A stretch of 38,221 nucleotides of DNA from Veronia pacifica (GTDB taxonomy: Bacteria; Pseudomonadota; Gammaproteobacteria; Enterobacterales; Vibrionaceae): positions 1 through 38,221 of the forward strand of contig NZ_LYBM01000050.1 of NCBI RefSeq assembly GCF_001707825.1. Direction: 5' to 3'. Made by a program: the position numbers and the translations under genes. The notes below the pieces were generated by a model. It saw only the letters and a program-made list of their open reading frames with translations, did not search any database and had not been told where the DNA came from. This document shows positions 1-8,379 of the stretch, one piece after another; within the stretch, counting starts at the first letter, position 1; each line of letters begins with the position of its first letter.

Positions 1-198
1 CCTGGCGCGATCATTTTGGTCAGCCTGCTGGCCGGATGCGCCTCGCCGACGAGAACGTCCGTCGCCCTGTGCGACCTGACACCGCCGCGCCTGAACTGGT
101 ATCAGACCAACAATCCGGATCTGGTGATACTCACCCGTGATGCGCAGACCGCGCTGCTGAACTGGGTGGCAGACACCCGGGATTGCCTGAACAACTAA
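1..198 (+). CDS. Rz1-like outer-membrane spanin lipoprotein (LysC type), 5' end missing
   Basis: The frame is open from the first base, so the gene begins before the window; the first internal start is a TTG at 16. The visible N-terminus is a hydrophobic signal ending in a lipobox (LLAGC), followed by a short polar domain with two further cysteines. A small lipoprotein with this layout just upstream of the tail genes is what P2-like phages have as LysC, the Rz1-type outer spanin that is normally embedded in or overlaps the Rz-like inner spanin gene and helps disrupt the outer membrane at lysis. The inner-spanin partner would lie outside the window. The call rests on lipobox, size and position only. 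Confidence 0.6.
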   Translation, partial: PGAIILVSLLAGCASPTRTSVALCDLTPPRLNWYQTNNPDLVILTRDAQTALLNWVADTRDCLNN

Positions 199-284
199 CC
201 ACAGAAAGACGGCCTGCCAATGAGGAAAATCATGCCATATCACGCTGAATACAAGCCTGTCACGGTCAGGCCGCCTTTCTGTGG
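199..284. repeat. Long inverted repeat between lysis and tail genes
   Basis: Arms of 18 bases at 199-216 and 267-284 are complementary with one mismatch and enclose a 50-base loop. The arm begins CCACAGAAAG and the other ends CTTTCTGTGG. No T-tract follows, so it is not a standard intrinsic terminator. A 43-codon frame (220-351, ATG start) runs through it but has no recognisable similarity. It could be a processing or pausing structure in the late transcript, or an antisense/small RNA locus. Confidence 0.6.
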
Positions 285-334
285 CGTGTTGCCAGAGGCC
301 CATCGCCGCCCCGATGCGGCACAGGAGAAACATC

Positions 335-898
335 ATGACAACCATCACTGATTTTACTGCGCTGTTCCGGGCGATAAAGGACGAACTGACTGCCCGGCTG
401 CCGATGGTCAACAGCGTATCCCTGTTTGACCCCCATTCTTCACCGGAGCCTGCCATCGAGGTGCCGGCGGTGCTGATTGAATTTTCCGGTGCCAGTCCGG
501 GCAAGCCCTACACCGCTGGCCGCCTGCCGTGGCGCTGCCGTTTCCGGCTTCACTGTCTGGTGTCTGCCTCACTCCCAGATGCTGTGCTGTCTGCCAGTAA
601 TCTTGGCGCAACGGTCGCCCAGATTGTCGGCTACCGACGGGTTGAAACCGACTGCGGCACCATTCATTCCCGCCAGAACTGGGGACAGGACGGCATCCAT
701 CCGGTGGATATCAAAAGGCTGACGATGCGGCCCGGCCTGTTCAGTGACCAGACTGGCGCAGAGGTGGCGTCTGTGGTCATTGAGTTTGAGCAGGACATTC
801 ATTTCGGCGACATGCTTGCGAGCCCGCCTGATTTTCTGCCGGAGACCGTGGTGCTGCGCAGTCACAGCCAGACCGGAGTTGATGCATGGACACGCTGA
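335..898 (+). CDS. Phage tail terminator / tail completion-like protein
   Basis: A 187-residue protein starting at the ATG at 335, chosen because AGGAG lies 8 bases upstream; an earlier in-frame start at 281 lacks this. It begins with a helix (FTALFRAIKDELTARLP) followed by PAVLIEFSG and then beta-rich sequence, the pattern of the tail terminator/completion proteins found next to baseplate genes in Mu-like (gp37) and P2-like phages. It sits between the spanin and the gpV spike gene, where P2 has the tail completion genes R and S. Its end overlaps the next gene by 13 bases, consistent with translational coupling. Exact family assignment is uncertain. Confidence 0.55.
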   Translation: MTTITDFTALFRAIKDELTARLPMVNSVSLFDPHSSPEPAIEVPAVLIEFSGASPGKPYTAGRLPWRCRFRLHCLVSASLPDAVLSASNLGATVAQIVGYRRVETDCGTIHSRQNWGQDGIHPVDIKRLTMRPGLFSDQTGAEVASVVIEFEQDIHFGDMLASPPDFLPETVVLRSHSQTGVDAWTR

Positions 899-1542
899 TC
901 AGACGGCTGAACGAGCTGGAACGTCGCCTGAATGAAATGGTGATCCGCGGCCGGGTCTGTGACAGCGACCCGGTAGGTCAGCGGCTCAGGGTCAGTTACG
1001 GCACTGAGGAGTCGCCGATGATCTCGCCCTGGCTGCCGGTGAAACCGCTGCGCGCCGGACGGGCGATTGTCTGGTGGTGGCCTGAGGTCGACGAGGGCGT
1101 CACCGTGGTGTCCCCTGGTGATATCCGCCTCGGCGAGGTGTTACCCGGCAGTTACTGCGAGGACTTCCCGGCTCCCAGTGATGACCCCGATCTGTTGCTG
1201 GTTCAGTTTGGTGACGGCTCTGCGATCTCCCATCACAGAGGCGACAGCACACTGACGGTCAACAATCAGGGCGATATTTCACTGACCTGTCAGGGCAGTG
1301 TCTCTGCAAGTGTCGAAGGCACTTTGACGGCAACAGTTAAAGGCGCCGCCACGTTGAATGCCGACAGCGGCCTGACCATTAATGGCGATGTGAATATCAA
1401 CGGAAAACTGGACGTCACAGGCAACATCAAAGGCAGCAAAGATATCGCAGACACGATCCGCTCCATGGCAGCCGACCGTGATATTTACAACAAACATAAC
1501 CACAGCAAGGCTGTCGGGACACCCGCAGATAACTTGCAATGA
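886..1542 (+). CDS. V: Baseplate spike protein gpV
   Basis: A 218-residue P2 gpV-type spike. An N-terminal OB-fold part (about residues 15-105) precedes a repetitive beta-helix stalk (LTVNNQGDISLTC, LTATVKGAATLNADSGLTIN, VNINGKLDVTGNIKG). Near the C-terminus HNH at residues 204-206 matches the HxH motif that binds an iron ion at the membrane-piercing tip of gpV. The trimer sits under the baseplate and punctures the outer membrane on sheath contraction. The gene overlaps the upstream gene and ends just before gpW. Confidence 0.9.
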   Translation: MDTLIRRLNELERRLNEMVIRGRVCDSDPVGQRLRVSYGTEESPMISPWLPVKPLRAGRAIVWWWPEVDEGVTVVSPGDIRLGEVLPGSYCEDFPAPSDDPDLLLVQFGDGSAISHHRGDSTLTVNNQGDISLTCQGSVSASVEGTLTATVKGAATLNADSGLTINGDVNINGKLDVTGNIKGSKDIADTIRSMAADRDIYNKHNHSKAVGTPADNLQ

Positions 1543-1550
1543 GGATCGCC

Positions 1551-1910
1551 ATGAAACAAGGAACCGATGCCCAAAGCGGCAAAACACTCGGCGGTCTGGC
1601 GTATCTGCGCCAGCGATTTAATGACGTCATCAACACCCCGCTCGGCGCACTGGTCGGGGCGCGGGATTTTGGCTCGCGCCTGCATGAGCTGGTTGACCGC
1701 AATATCGACCCCGGTTTTGAAATGCAGTGCTATATCCGCCTTGCAGAAGCCGTAGCCAGCCCGGCCAACGGTCTTGATGACTTTATCCTGCGCGAAATGC
1801 GCGCCAAGCCATCCGGGGACGGCAACGTGCTGATCGACCTTCGCGGCGACTGGCGTTTCGGCGACGCTCCCATTCATCTTGAAGGACTGACACTCTATGC
1901 CAGACATTAA
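1551..1910 (+). CDS. W: Baseplate wedge protein gpW (GPW/gp25 family)
   Basis: A 119-residue protein of the gp25-like family. Diagnostic features are the N-terminal run (GLAYLRQRFNDVINTPLGA) with the R..DFGSRLHELVD segment, the classic gp25 EPR-type wedge region. Start 1551 is preferred over 1539 because AGGA lies 4-7 bases upstream of it, inside the end of gene V. In P2 this protein joins the baseplate wedge and initiates sheath assembly. The next gene starts 14 bases before this one ends. Confidence 0.9.
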   Translation: MKQGTDAQSGKTLGGLAYLRQRFNDVINTPLGALVGARDFGSRLHELVDRNIDPGFEMQCYIRLAEAVASPANGLDDFILREMRAKPSGDGNVLIDLRGDWRFGDAPIHLEGLTLYARH

Positions 1911-2766
1911 TATTGCCAGACTGCCCGCGCCACATCTGGTGAAACCGGTCGACTACCGCGACACCGTCGATGCGCTGGCTGATAAAGCCCAGCTGGACAA
2001 CCTGACCCCTGCCGATCCCGCCTACCGGGTGGCACTGGCGGCGGCTTACCGCGAGATCCTGCTGCGACAGGATGCCAATGAGATGTGCCTTGGTATGACA
2101 CTGGCGTTTGCCCGCGGTGATGCGCTGGATCTGCTGGCCGAAAACTATTACCGCGACGAGCAGCAGCGGCCGATCACCCGGTTGAAAAATCCACACACCG
2201 GCGAGCAGGAAACGGATGATGATTTCAGAACACGTCTGCAATTGTCACCGGAAGGTATTTCGGTGGCCGGGCCTGACGGTGCCTATCACTTTCATGCCCT
2301 TGCCAGCGACAGTGACGTCAAGGATGCCTGCGCTTTCGGGCCGCACAGCGACGACTTTCCGACCGCGCCCGGTACCGTCGATCTGGTGGTGCTCAGCCAT
2401 CAACACAATGGCAAAGCATCTGACGACCTGCTGAATACGGTCGAACAATACCTGTATCCGCGCCGCCCTATGACGGTGAAGCTGAATGTCAGGCAAGCGA
2501 CCCTGAAAACCTTTGCTATCCAAGCCCGACTGACCCTGACGGCGGTGCCCTCGCCGGATGCCGTGATCAAGGCGGCGTATGCCCGCTGCCAGCAGTATCT
2601 GGACGAGCAACACCGGCTGGGCGGTAAGGTGGTGCGCTCCAAAGTGGACTGGGCGCTGCAGGTGCCGGGCGTTGATGAGGTCGAGCTACAAGGATTTAAG
2701 GATATCCGCTGTGAACGCCACGCTGCCCCATATTGCACAGGCCTCACGGTGGAGATAGTGACATGA
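1897..2766 (+). CDS. J: Baseplate wedge protein gpJ
   Basis: A 289-residue baseplate J-family protein. It has the typical N-terminal IARLPAPHLV start, a helical AAAYREILLRQDAN segment, and a central GPDGAYHFHALASDSDVKDA motif characteristic of gpJ. The C-terminal half has the LRPRRPMTV-like LYPRRPMTVKLNV segment also seen in this family. It overlaps gpW by 14 bases and gpI by 4 (ATGA), so W, J and I are translationally coupled. Its role is to link the baseplate hub to the wedges. Confidence 0.93.
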   Translation: MPDINIARLPAPHLVKPVDYRDTVDALADKAQLDNLTPADPAYRVALAAAYREILLRQDANEMCLGMTLAFARGDALDLLAENYYRDEQQRPITRLKNPHTGEQETDDDFRTRLQLSPEGISVAGPDGAYHFHALASDSDVKDACAFGPHSDDFPTAPGTVDLVVLSHQHNGKASDDLLNTVEQYLYPRRPMTVKLNVRQATLKTFAIQARLTLTAVPSPDAVIKAAYARCQQYLDEQHRLGGKVVRSKVDWALQVPGVDEVELQGFKDIRCERHAAPYCTGLTVEIVT

Positions 2767-3407
2767 GCATATTGCCCGACAGCAGCAGCGAGTGGGAACA
2801 CCGCCTCGACACCGCCATTGGTGAGCGTCTGGCAGAGATCGATATCCCGCTGAAAACCCTGTGGGACCCCGGGCATTGCCCACTGGAAGCACTGCCCTTT
2901 CTGGCCTGGGCATTATCTGTCGATCACTGGGACGATAAATGGTCAGAGGTGACCCAGCGCAGGGTGGTGGCGAACAGCCTCAATCTGCATCGGATCAAAG
3001 GTACCCGACCGGCCATTGAGCGGGCACTGGACGATCTTGGACTTCATGCCGAGCTGGAAGAGTGGTGGCAATGTCAGCCGCAGAAAGCGCCTTATACCTT
3101 CCATATAAGAACATGGGTCAACGACAACCGTCCAGCCTCCGGTCCTTTGCTGACACCTGATCTGTACCGCGCCCTGAAAGTGGCGGTGATTAACGCCAAA
3201 AATGCGGAGTCTGACTTTAGCTTCGATGTGGGTGTCCGCACCGACGGCGGTGTCACTCTCGCCAATGCCAGTCAAGGCTATGCATGCCGCCATGATATGG
3301 CCAGAGCAACACAGGCACCGGGCAGAATGGCAGGCGGTCTGGTCGCGGCCAATGGCGCCCGGCCCCGGACTTACTTACATATTTCGATGACAATGGAGAG
3401 ACCATGA
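2763..3407 (+). CDS. I: Tail protein gpI (baseplate/fibre adaptor)
   Basis: A 214-residue P2 gpI-family protein. The segment LWDPGHCPLEALPFLAWALSV followed by DHWDDKWSE and the RIKGTRPAIERALDDLG motif is the family's signature. The ATG at 2763 overlaps the TGA of J, and an earlier in-frame start at 2733 would overlap J by 34 bases, so 2763 is chosen. gpI sits in the wedge and connects the baseplate to the tail fibres encoded next. Confidence 0.92.
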   Translation: MSILPDSSSEWEHRLDTAIGERLAEIDIPLKTLWDPGHCPLEALPFLAWALSVDHWDDKWSEVTQRRVVANSLNLHRIKGTRPAIERALDDLGLHAELEEWWQCQPQKAPYTFHIRTWVNDNRPASGPLLTPDLYRALKVAVINAKNAESDFSFDVGVRTDGGVTLANASQGYACRHDMARATQAPGRMAGGLVAANGARPRTYLHISMTMERP

Positions 3408-4126
3408 GCGCACCCCTCAAGCCTCTGATCACCAGCGCGGGCCTGACTGCGCTGTTTAACGGGCAACAAAACGGCCTTAAGGCCGAGATCACCCACATCG
3501 CTTTTGGCGACCACGGCCGCACCCCTTCCGCGGGTGAAAAAGCCCTGAAGTCAGAAAAAGCGCGCCATCAGATACTGACCAGTCAGCGTCTTGGTCCCCA
3601 TACCCTGAACTTTACGGTGCTGGCTGACGGTGACCGCGAGTTCTGGATCCGCGAGGTCGGTTTTTACCTTGCTGATGGCACATTATTCGCAGTCTGGTCA
3701 TCCACGTCGCCACTGGCTTATAAATCTGCCTCGGTCGACTTTGAGCTGACCTACGACCTATTGCTCGATGCCCTGCCAGCAGACAGCGTGACCATTGTCA
3801 GCACCAGTGCCGATCCAAGTGTCGCCCACTGGCTGGGAAATTACGCTGAGCTGACCCATGCATCGGTTAACGCCATGTTGCGCGATATTAAGCAGCAGGA
3901 TGCAAACCGGGCACTCGACGCGCGTCAGAAGGAAGATGATGAGGAAGTGCATCTGCGCATAACAGGTGTTGTAAACAGCCTGCACCAAGAAGTGAGCAGG
4001 CAGGTAAGGGTTAACGAGCAGCACTTATATATCTTATCGGCCAACGCTGAGGCCAATATCAGCAATATGACGAGACAGACCCAGATGTTGTTTCGTGTGA
4101 TTGATCTGGAGAAGGAGAAGGTTTAA
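3404..4126 (+). CDS. H: Tail fibre, baseplate-proximal part (gpH N-terminal type)
   Basis: A 240-residue protein matching the N-terminal domain of P2-type fibre gpH (tail-collar/DUF3751 type): LKPLITSAGLTALFNGQQNG, then ITHIAFGD, FWIREVGFYLADGTLFAVWS and YKSASVDFELTYDLLLDALP. The C-terminal 80 residues are a charged helix with no receptor-binding domain. P2 gpH is about 670 residues, so the distal fibre must be supplied by the separate genes that follow. It overlaps gpI by 4 bases and the next gene by one base. Confidence 0.88.
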   Translation: MSAPLKPLITSAGLTALFNGQQNGLKAEITHIAFGDHGRTPSAGEKALKSEKARHQILTSQRLGPHTLNFTVLADGDREFWIREVGFYLADGTLFAVWSSTSPLAYKSASVDFELTYDLLLDALPADSVTIVSTSADPSVAHWLGNYAELTHASVNAMLRDIKQQDANRALDARQKEDDEEVHLRITGVVNSLHQEVSRQVRVNEQHLYILSANAEANISNMTRQTQMLFRVIDLEKEKV

Positions 4127-4725
4127 TGAGTATCGAGCAACAACTGGCAGAGGTAGTCTCTTCCGCCAACGAACTGACCGAAGAAGTATCGGGGAAAATG
4201 GGTCAAATTGACCTGAATATTAAGCAAGCAAAAAAAGATACCCAAACCGCCATTCAGAAATTGAACGAAGGAAATCTTGATTCACTCGTGTTGGTTAAAA
4301 ACCAGAAAGGGATAGATATCGGAAGCGGGAAAACTTACCAACACTTTGTGTGCTCTTACGCTGGGCAATCTGATAATGGTGATGATGTATGGATGGACTT
4401 ATTGCATTGGTCCGCTGATTATACTGGTCATGTTGTCGAGATTAAGATTAATTCATACCATCGAGGAGCACACTACGGCACAAGTGGTAGGATTAATGTC
4501 CGGTATGCTTCTAGGCCTGGAGAAAAGAACACCGCCACAATAGTCATTAATGAAGAAGCAAGTAATATTGTACCATACTTCAAGATTTTTGATTCCAAGG
4601 GAAATGAAGTGATTAGTAATTCCTCAGGGGTTTATGATGTTGATTATATGGATAAAATCACAATAAAAGTGCTCGTGAAACGCTATTTCCAAGTTAATGC
4701 TATTGTTACTGCTACCAAAATTTAG
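4126..4725 (+). CDS. Distal tail fibre protein, module 1
   Basis: A 199-residue protein. Its first ~45 residues (MSIEQQLAEVVSSANELT...) form an amphipathic helix that is paralogous to the start of the fibre gene at 5179; the rest is beta-rich, unrelated to that copy, and not recognised. This is the layout of a shared attachment helix joined to an exchangeable receptor-binding domain. The coding region is visibly AT-richer than gpI and gpH, suggesting it was acquired by exchange. A putative fibre chaperone follows 9 bases downstream, then a terminator. Function is inferred from position and from the shared N-terminus. Confidence 0.7.
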   Translation: MSIEQQLAEVVSSANELTEEVSGKMGQIDLNIKQAKKDTQTAIQKLNEGNLDSLVLVKNQKGIDIGSGKTYQHFVCSYAGQSDNGDDVWMDLLHWSADYTGHVVEIKINSYHRGAHYGTSGRINVRYASRPGEKNTATIVINEEASNIVPYFKIFDSKGNEVISNSSGVYDVDYMDKITIKVLVKRYFQVNAIVTATKI

Positions 4726-4734
4726 AGGTGTATC

Positions 4735-5088
4735 ATGACCGTTGTTTTCGTAGATGACCAAGGTAATATTTACCTCCCTAACTCTGTATCTATTCCTAAA
4801 AAATATTCTAGAGTTGAAGTTGATACAGTTCCAGATATTGATTTATGTATTTATAAAAATGGTAAATTTGAAAAGAAATATAATTCATCTGAGATCGAAT
4901 TAGATCGAAATAAAATCAGTGTTCAAGAAACGTTAGCTGCTAGATATAGAGCATATAAATCTGAATCAGACCCAATATATCTGGAATGGCAATATGACAA
5001 AACGCCTGAATCTGAGCAGGTGTGGCGCGATAAAGTTGCTGAAATCAAAGCCCGCTACCCGCTACCGGATACCACGCCAATCAATTAA
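4735..5088 (+). CDS. Tail fibre assembly chaperone-like protein, module 1
   Basis: A 117-residue acidic protein starting 9 bases after fibre 1 with an AGAGGTG ribosome site. The C-terminal YRAYKSESDPIYLEWQYDKTPESEQVWRDKVAEIKARYPLP resembles small assembly proteins encoded after phage fibres, which end in a Tyr/Trp/Pro-rich helix. Strongly AT-rich, like the fibre it follows. A terminator sits immediately downstream, closing the module. Confidence 0.6.
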   Translation: MTVVFVDDQGNIYLPNSVSIPKKYSRVEVDTVPDIDLCIYKNGKFEKKYNSSEIELDRNKISVQETLAARYRAYKSESDPIYLEWQYDKTPESEQVWRDKVAEIKARYPLPDTTPIN

Positions 5089-5090
5089 CT

Positions 5091-5117
5091 AACCGCCTTA
5101 TCAGGCGGTTTTTTTAT
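5091..5117 (+). terminator. Intrinsic terminator after fibre module 1
   Basis: AACCGCC and GGCGGTT pair over a TTATCA loop and are followed by a run of seven T residues. The same arrangement with a nearly identical stem closes module 2 at 6230. Confidence 0.88.
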
Positions 5118-5178
5118 CTCTACATATAAACTTACTGAGTGTTTTTCTCAGATATTTTGAAGTGAGGAACTTGTTTCA

Positions 5179-5979
5179 ATGAGTATTGAACAGAAACTGG
5201 CAGAGGTAGTGGGCAGCGCGAATGCTCTTACCAAGCAAGTGTCAGGAAAAATTAGTGAAATTGACCGAGAGGTTGATGCTATTAAACAACATGCTCAAAC
5301 CACGATTAACAATGCAGCTACCAAACTCGGCTACATAGCTATAAACCGGAACGATAAGTTGGTCTCTTATCGCACTTATACACCACCTAAAGGCCATGGC
5401 CAAGTGAATAAGTTGCCTATGTGGTGGGGGATACAGCAGAGAGTACTGGATCATTGCCATTTTGAACTAATTCGAGTGTTTTCTGGTGACACACCGGAAG
5501 ATCGCGATCCTGAAGCTCAAGAGTTACTTGACTACATGAATATCGGGTCTGAAACACTACACTTTTCTGGTTCTTTTCATATTTTGAAAATTACTGTGTT
5601 AGATAAAGCCGTTATGGAGGGTGATGGAGCCGATATATATATTGCGGACCAACACTTGAAAGCCAACCCGGCTACTTCATTTTTGCGTTACGTTAAAGTG
5701 AATGCTAAAGGCCGTGCTAGCTGGTTGGATGGTGATACAAACGGTAAGTGGTTGCATAAGAGGTTCGTGAACAGCAGTAGTCGCAATGGCAGATATACGC
5801 ACGTAGATATTAACTTTTATGATGTCGAAGTAGGAGATGAGTTTTTTCTCGCTTTGCCATCGGTTGTACCGGGAGTTTGGCCTGAGGGTAAAAAACATGG
5901 TGCGTTATATAATCGATACGATCGGATAAATGATCGTATCACAAATATAGAAGGGCGATTAGGTGACATCGAAGCATAA
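5179..5979 (+). CDS. Distal tail fibre protein, module 2
   Basis: A 266-residue protein whose first ~45 residues (MSIEQKLAEVVGSANALT..VSGKISEIDREVD) match the start of module 1, including a shared run of nucleotides at the 5' end (CTGGCAGAGGTAGT). The remainder is different and beta-rich, ending in a short helical segment (YDRINDRITNIEGRLGDIEA). Likely an alternative receptor-binding tip using the same attachment helix. AGGA lies 12 bases before the ATG, so translation may be modest. A chaperone-like gene follows 13 bases after the stop. The body domain is not recognised. Confidence 0.68.
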   Translation: MSIEQKLAEVVGSANALTKQVSGKISEIDREVDAIKQHAQTTINNAATKLGYIAINRNDKLVSYRTYTPPKGHGQVNKLPMWWGIQQRVLDHCHFELIRVFSGDTPEDRDPEAQELLDYMNIGSETLHFSGSFHILKITVLDKAVMEGDGADIYIADQHLKANPATSFLRYVKVNAKGRASWLDGDTNGKWLHKRFVNSSSRNGRYTHVDINFYDVEVGDEFFLALPSVVPGVWPEGKKHGALYNRYDRINDRITNIEGRLGDIEA

Positions 5980-5992
5980 AAGAGGCGATACA

Positions 5993-6226
5993 ATGGGTAA
6001 GAACTTATTGGTTACTCCTGAAGGTTTGATTGACCATGACTGGTACGAAATCAAAATAAGACGTAATGAATTACTAAAAGAAACAGATTGGACGCAAGTA
6101 GAAGATGTGCCTCTGAGTGCGGAGCAGCGAGCTGAGTACTCTGAATACCGTAAAGCCTTACGTGATTTACCGCAGACATTTGACGATCCCATAGACATTG
6201 TCTGGCCAACCACCCCAACCAATTAA
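5993..6226 (+). CDS. Tail fibre assembly chaperone, module 2
   Basis: A 77-residue protein. The motif IRRNELLKETDWTQVEDVPLS..AEYSEYRKALRDLP...DPIDIVWP is typical of phage tail-fibre assembly proteins (RN.LL..TDWTQ.PD..L....W..YR.ALR..P). Start 5993 is chosen because AGAGG lies 8 bases upstream; an earlier GTG at 5963 would overlap the fibre gene. It is a different chaperone family from that of module 1, implying each fibre tip travels with its own chaperone. Confidence 0.8.
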   Translation: MGKNLLVTPEGLIDHDWYEIKIRRNELLKETDWTQVEDVPLSAEQRAEYSEYRKALRDLPQTFDDPIDIVWPTTPTN

Positions 6227-6229
6227 CTC

Positions 6230-6252
6230 ACCGCCAACAGGCGGTTTTTTTA
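6230..6252 (+). terminator. Intrinsic terminator after fibre module 2
   Basis: ACCGCC and GGCGGT pair over an AACA loop, followed by a T-tract. Same stem core as the terminator at 5091. Confidence 0.85.
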
Positions 6253-6261
6253 TCCCTATAC

Positions 6262-6284
6262 CCCGGCAATGGCCGGGTTTTTTA
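6262..6284 (+). terminator. Second intrinsic terminator ahead of sheath gene
   Basis: CCCGGC and GCCGGG pair over AATG, followed by TTTTTT. Placed 10 bases after the previous terminator, so the sheath gene most likely depends on read-through by the late transcription system or on its own promoter. Confidence 0.82.
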
Positions 6285-6307
6285 TTACCTGACAAGGAGA
6301 AACCTGC

Positions 6308-7786
6308 ATGTCCGGAAATTATTTCCACGGTGTTGAGCAGTACTTACTGCGCGATGCCAACCGACCCATCACTGTGCTTGCAGCGTCTGTGATTGGTCTG
6401 GTCGCCACAGCCCCTGATGCACAGGGTGCTATTGCGGCCTCATTGACACTGGGGCGCGGTGACAAGGCGCTTGATGTTACTGCCGTCAACACGGGTCCCC
6501 GTGGTAACAGTATCAGCCTGGAGCTTGCTGATCCGCTGGCTGCCGGTAAATCACTGACGGTTGACGTGAAAGGCAGTCAAATCAAGGTCACGCTGGCAAC
6601 CAATGCTGAAAGTGTCATTACCTCTACGGCATCTGAAGTGGCGGCTGCCCTTACTACAGATAACGCAGCAAAAGAGCTGGTGACCGCCAGCGCTGATGGC
6701 AAGGGTGTGATGGACTACGCCTACCCGAAAAACCTGTCCGGCGGTGAAGATGAGCCGTTCCCGCTTGATACTCCGGTGCTGGTCACCTCTGAAAAGAAAA
6801 TTGCCAAAGCGGGTATGAAAGGCACCCTCAAAGCAGCGTTGACTGATATCTACAGTCAGGGCGGCGCGTCAGTGGTTGTGGTGCGTGTGGAAGAAGGCCG
6901 TGATGCCACCATAACCAAAGCAAACGTGATTGGTAAGCTAGATATGGAGACCGCAACAATCACTGGCCTGAAAGCACTGGAAAACGCAGAAGGCAAACTG
7001 GGTGTGCGTCCGCGCCTGATCATTGCCCCTGAATTCAGCCACCTCGAGGGAGTGGGCGAAGAAGTGGAGCGTGTGGCTAAAAGCCTGAATGCGATGGCAA
7101 TTATCGATTCTGATCACGATGCGTCGTACAGCCAGGTGGTCAGCCGTGCCCGACAGTTTGCCGAGGCCTATTACCTGCATGGCGGGATTGAGGTGTTTGA
7201 CCCTGATTTGGCGGCCAATGTAAAACGCCATGCATCAGCAGTTGTTGCGGGTCATATCGTTCGCATCGATAACGAGGAAGGCTACTGGCATTCGCCATCA
7301 AATCGCAAGATCTCCGGCATTATCGGCACGGCGGTGGATGTCCCTTATGTGTCCTCCGGTGACGGCGCGGTGAACTGTGTCGCCAACCAACTCAACGCGC
7401 AGAATATCACGACTTTGGTTAACAAGCAGGGTGGCTGGCATCTGTGGGGTAACAACCTGACCAGTGGCGTCAAGCTGCCACACCAGCGTATCCGCTATAT
7501 CGTCGGAGATAGTGTCATGTATGCCCATCAGGATGCGGTTGACCGCAACATTACCAAGAACTATGTCGGATCAGTGACGACCAGAGTCAATGCCTTTATC
7601 CGCCGTCTGATGTCGCGTCAGGTGATCAGTGGTGGTGACTGCTGGGCAGAGAAAGAGATCAATATTGCCCACATTGGCACAGGTCAGGTGTTCTTTGACT
7701 ACGACCTTGGTTTTTACGATGTCGCCGAGCGTGTGACCTTCCGACAGCATGTTAACAACACATATAACGAAGCCATTTTCGGCTAA
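6308..7786 (+). CDS. FI: Contractile tail sheath protein gpFI
   Basis: A 492-residue sheath protein, somewhat longer than P2 FI. It starts FHGVEQYLLRDANRPITVLAASVIGLVATAPDA and contains PVLVTSEKKIAKAG, then the conserved C-terminal part (HGGIEVFDPDLAANVKRHASAVVAGHIVRID, YWHSPSNRKISGIIGTAVDVPY, LWGNNLT, YVGSVTTRVNAFIRRLMS). The region about residues 50-150 looks like an inserted beta-rich domain that would lie on the outer surface of the sheath. AGGAG lies upstream of the ATG. Confidence 0.95.
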   Translation: MSGNYFHGVEQYLLRDANRPITVLAASVIGLVATAPDAQGAIAASLTLGRGDKALDVTAVNTGPRGNSISLELADPLAAGKSLTVDVKGSQIKVTLATNAESVITSTASEVAAALTTDNAAKELVTASADGKGVMDYAYPKNLSGGEDEPFPLDTPVLVTSEKKIAKAGMKGTLKAALTDIYSQGGASVVVVRVEEGRDATITKANVIGKLDMETATITGLKALENAEGKLGVRPRLIIAPEFSHLEGVGEEVERVAKSLNAMAIIDSDHDASYSQVVSRARQFAEAYYLHGGIEVFDPDLAANVKRHASAVVAGHIVRIDNEEGYWHSPSNRKISGIIGTAVDVPYVSSGDGAVNCVANQLNAQNITTLVNKQGGWHLWGNNLTSGVKLPHQRIRYIVGDSVMYAHQDAVDRNITKNYVGSVTTRVNAFIRRLMSRQVISGGDCWAEKEINIAHIGTGQVFFDYDLGFYDVAERVTFRQHVNNTYNEAIFG

Positions 7787-7797
7787 AGAGGTGAACT

Positions 7798-8316
7798 ATG
7801 GCGGGTAATCTGCCTTCTGTCCTGATGGACTTTAACGTTTTAATGAACGACAAATCTTACGCGGGACTGGCCAACAAGCTGACCCTACCGAAAGTAGTGA
7901 TGAAAACAATCGACGTTGAGGGAGCGGGCATTGCCGGCTCCATGAAGCGTGATACCGGCCGCCTTGAGGCAATGGAAATGAACCTCGATGTATCAGACTG
8001 CTCAGACAGCCTGATGTCATTGATTGGCAGCCGAACGACAAGGGACAAGGTTCTGATTCTCCGCGGTGCTGTGGATCAGAACGGTGTCGTGAAAAGCTGT
8101 GTCATCGAAGTTGCTGGCTATTGGCGTGAACTCGACCTTGGTGAGTGGGCCGCAGGTGGTCAGGAGTTTATGACCAAGTTCACTGTCGATGTGGAGTATT
8201 TCTCTCTTCAACTGGACGACAAACCGCTATTTAAAATCGATAAAATCAATAACGAGTTTATTGGTCCAGATGGCGAGGATCGTAATTTGGCGATCCGTGA
8301 GGCGCTCAGCAAGTAA
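7798..8316 (+). CDS. FII: Tail tube protein gpFII
   Basis: A 172-residue tube protein of P2 FII type (LPSVLMDFNVLMNDKSYAGLANKLTLPKV, GSMKRDTGRLEAMEMNLDVSD, ELDLGEWAAGGQEFMTKFTVDVEYFSL). It follows the sheath gene by 11 bases with a GAGGTG ribosome site. Forms the inner tail tube around the tape measure. Confidence 0.95.
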   Translation: MAGNLPSVLMDFNVLMNDKSYAGLANKLTLPKVVMKTIDVEGAGIAGSMKRDTGRLEAMEMNLDVSDCSDSLMSLIGSRTTRDKVLILRGAVDQNGVVKSCVIEVAGYWRELDLGEWAAGGQEFMTKFTVDVEYFSLQLDDKPLFKIDKINNEFIGPDGEDRNLAIREALSK

Positions 8317-8340
8317 CAATTTATTATTTCCTATTTTCCT

Positions 8341-8367
8341 GCCCGGCATCTTGCCGGGCATTTTTTT
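8341..8367 (+). terminator. Intrinsic terminator/attenuator after tube gene
   Basis: TGCCCGGC and GCCGGGCA pair over ATCTT, followed by seven T residues. Its placement after the two most abundant structural genes could reduce expression of downstream E, T, U, X and D. Confidence 0.88.
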
Positions 8368-8379
8368 GGAGGAGCCATC

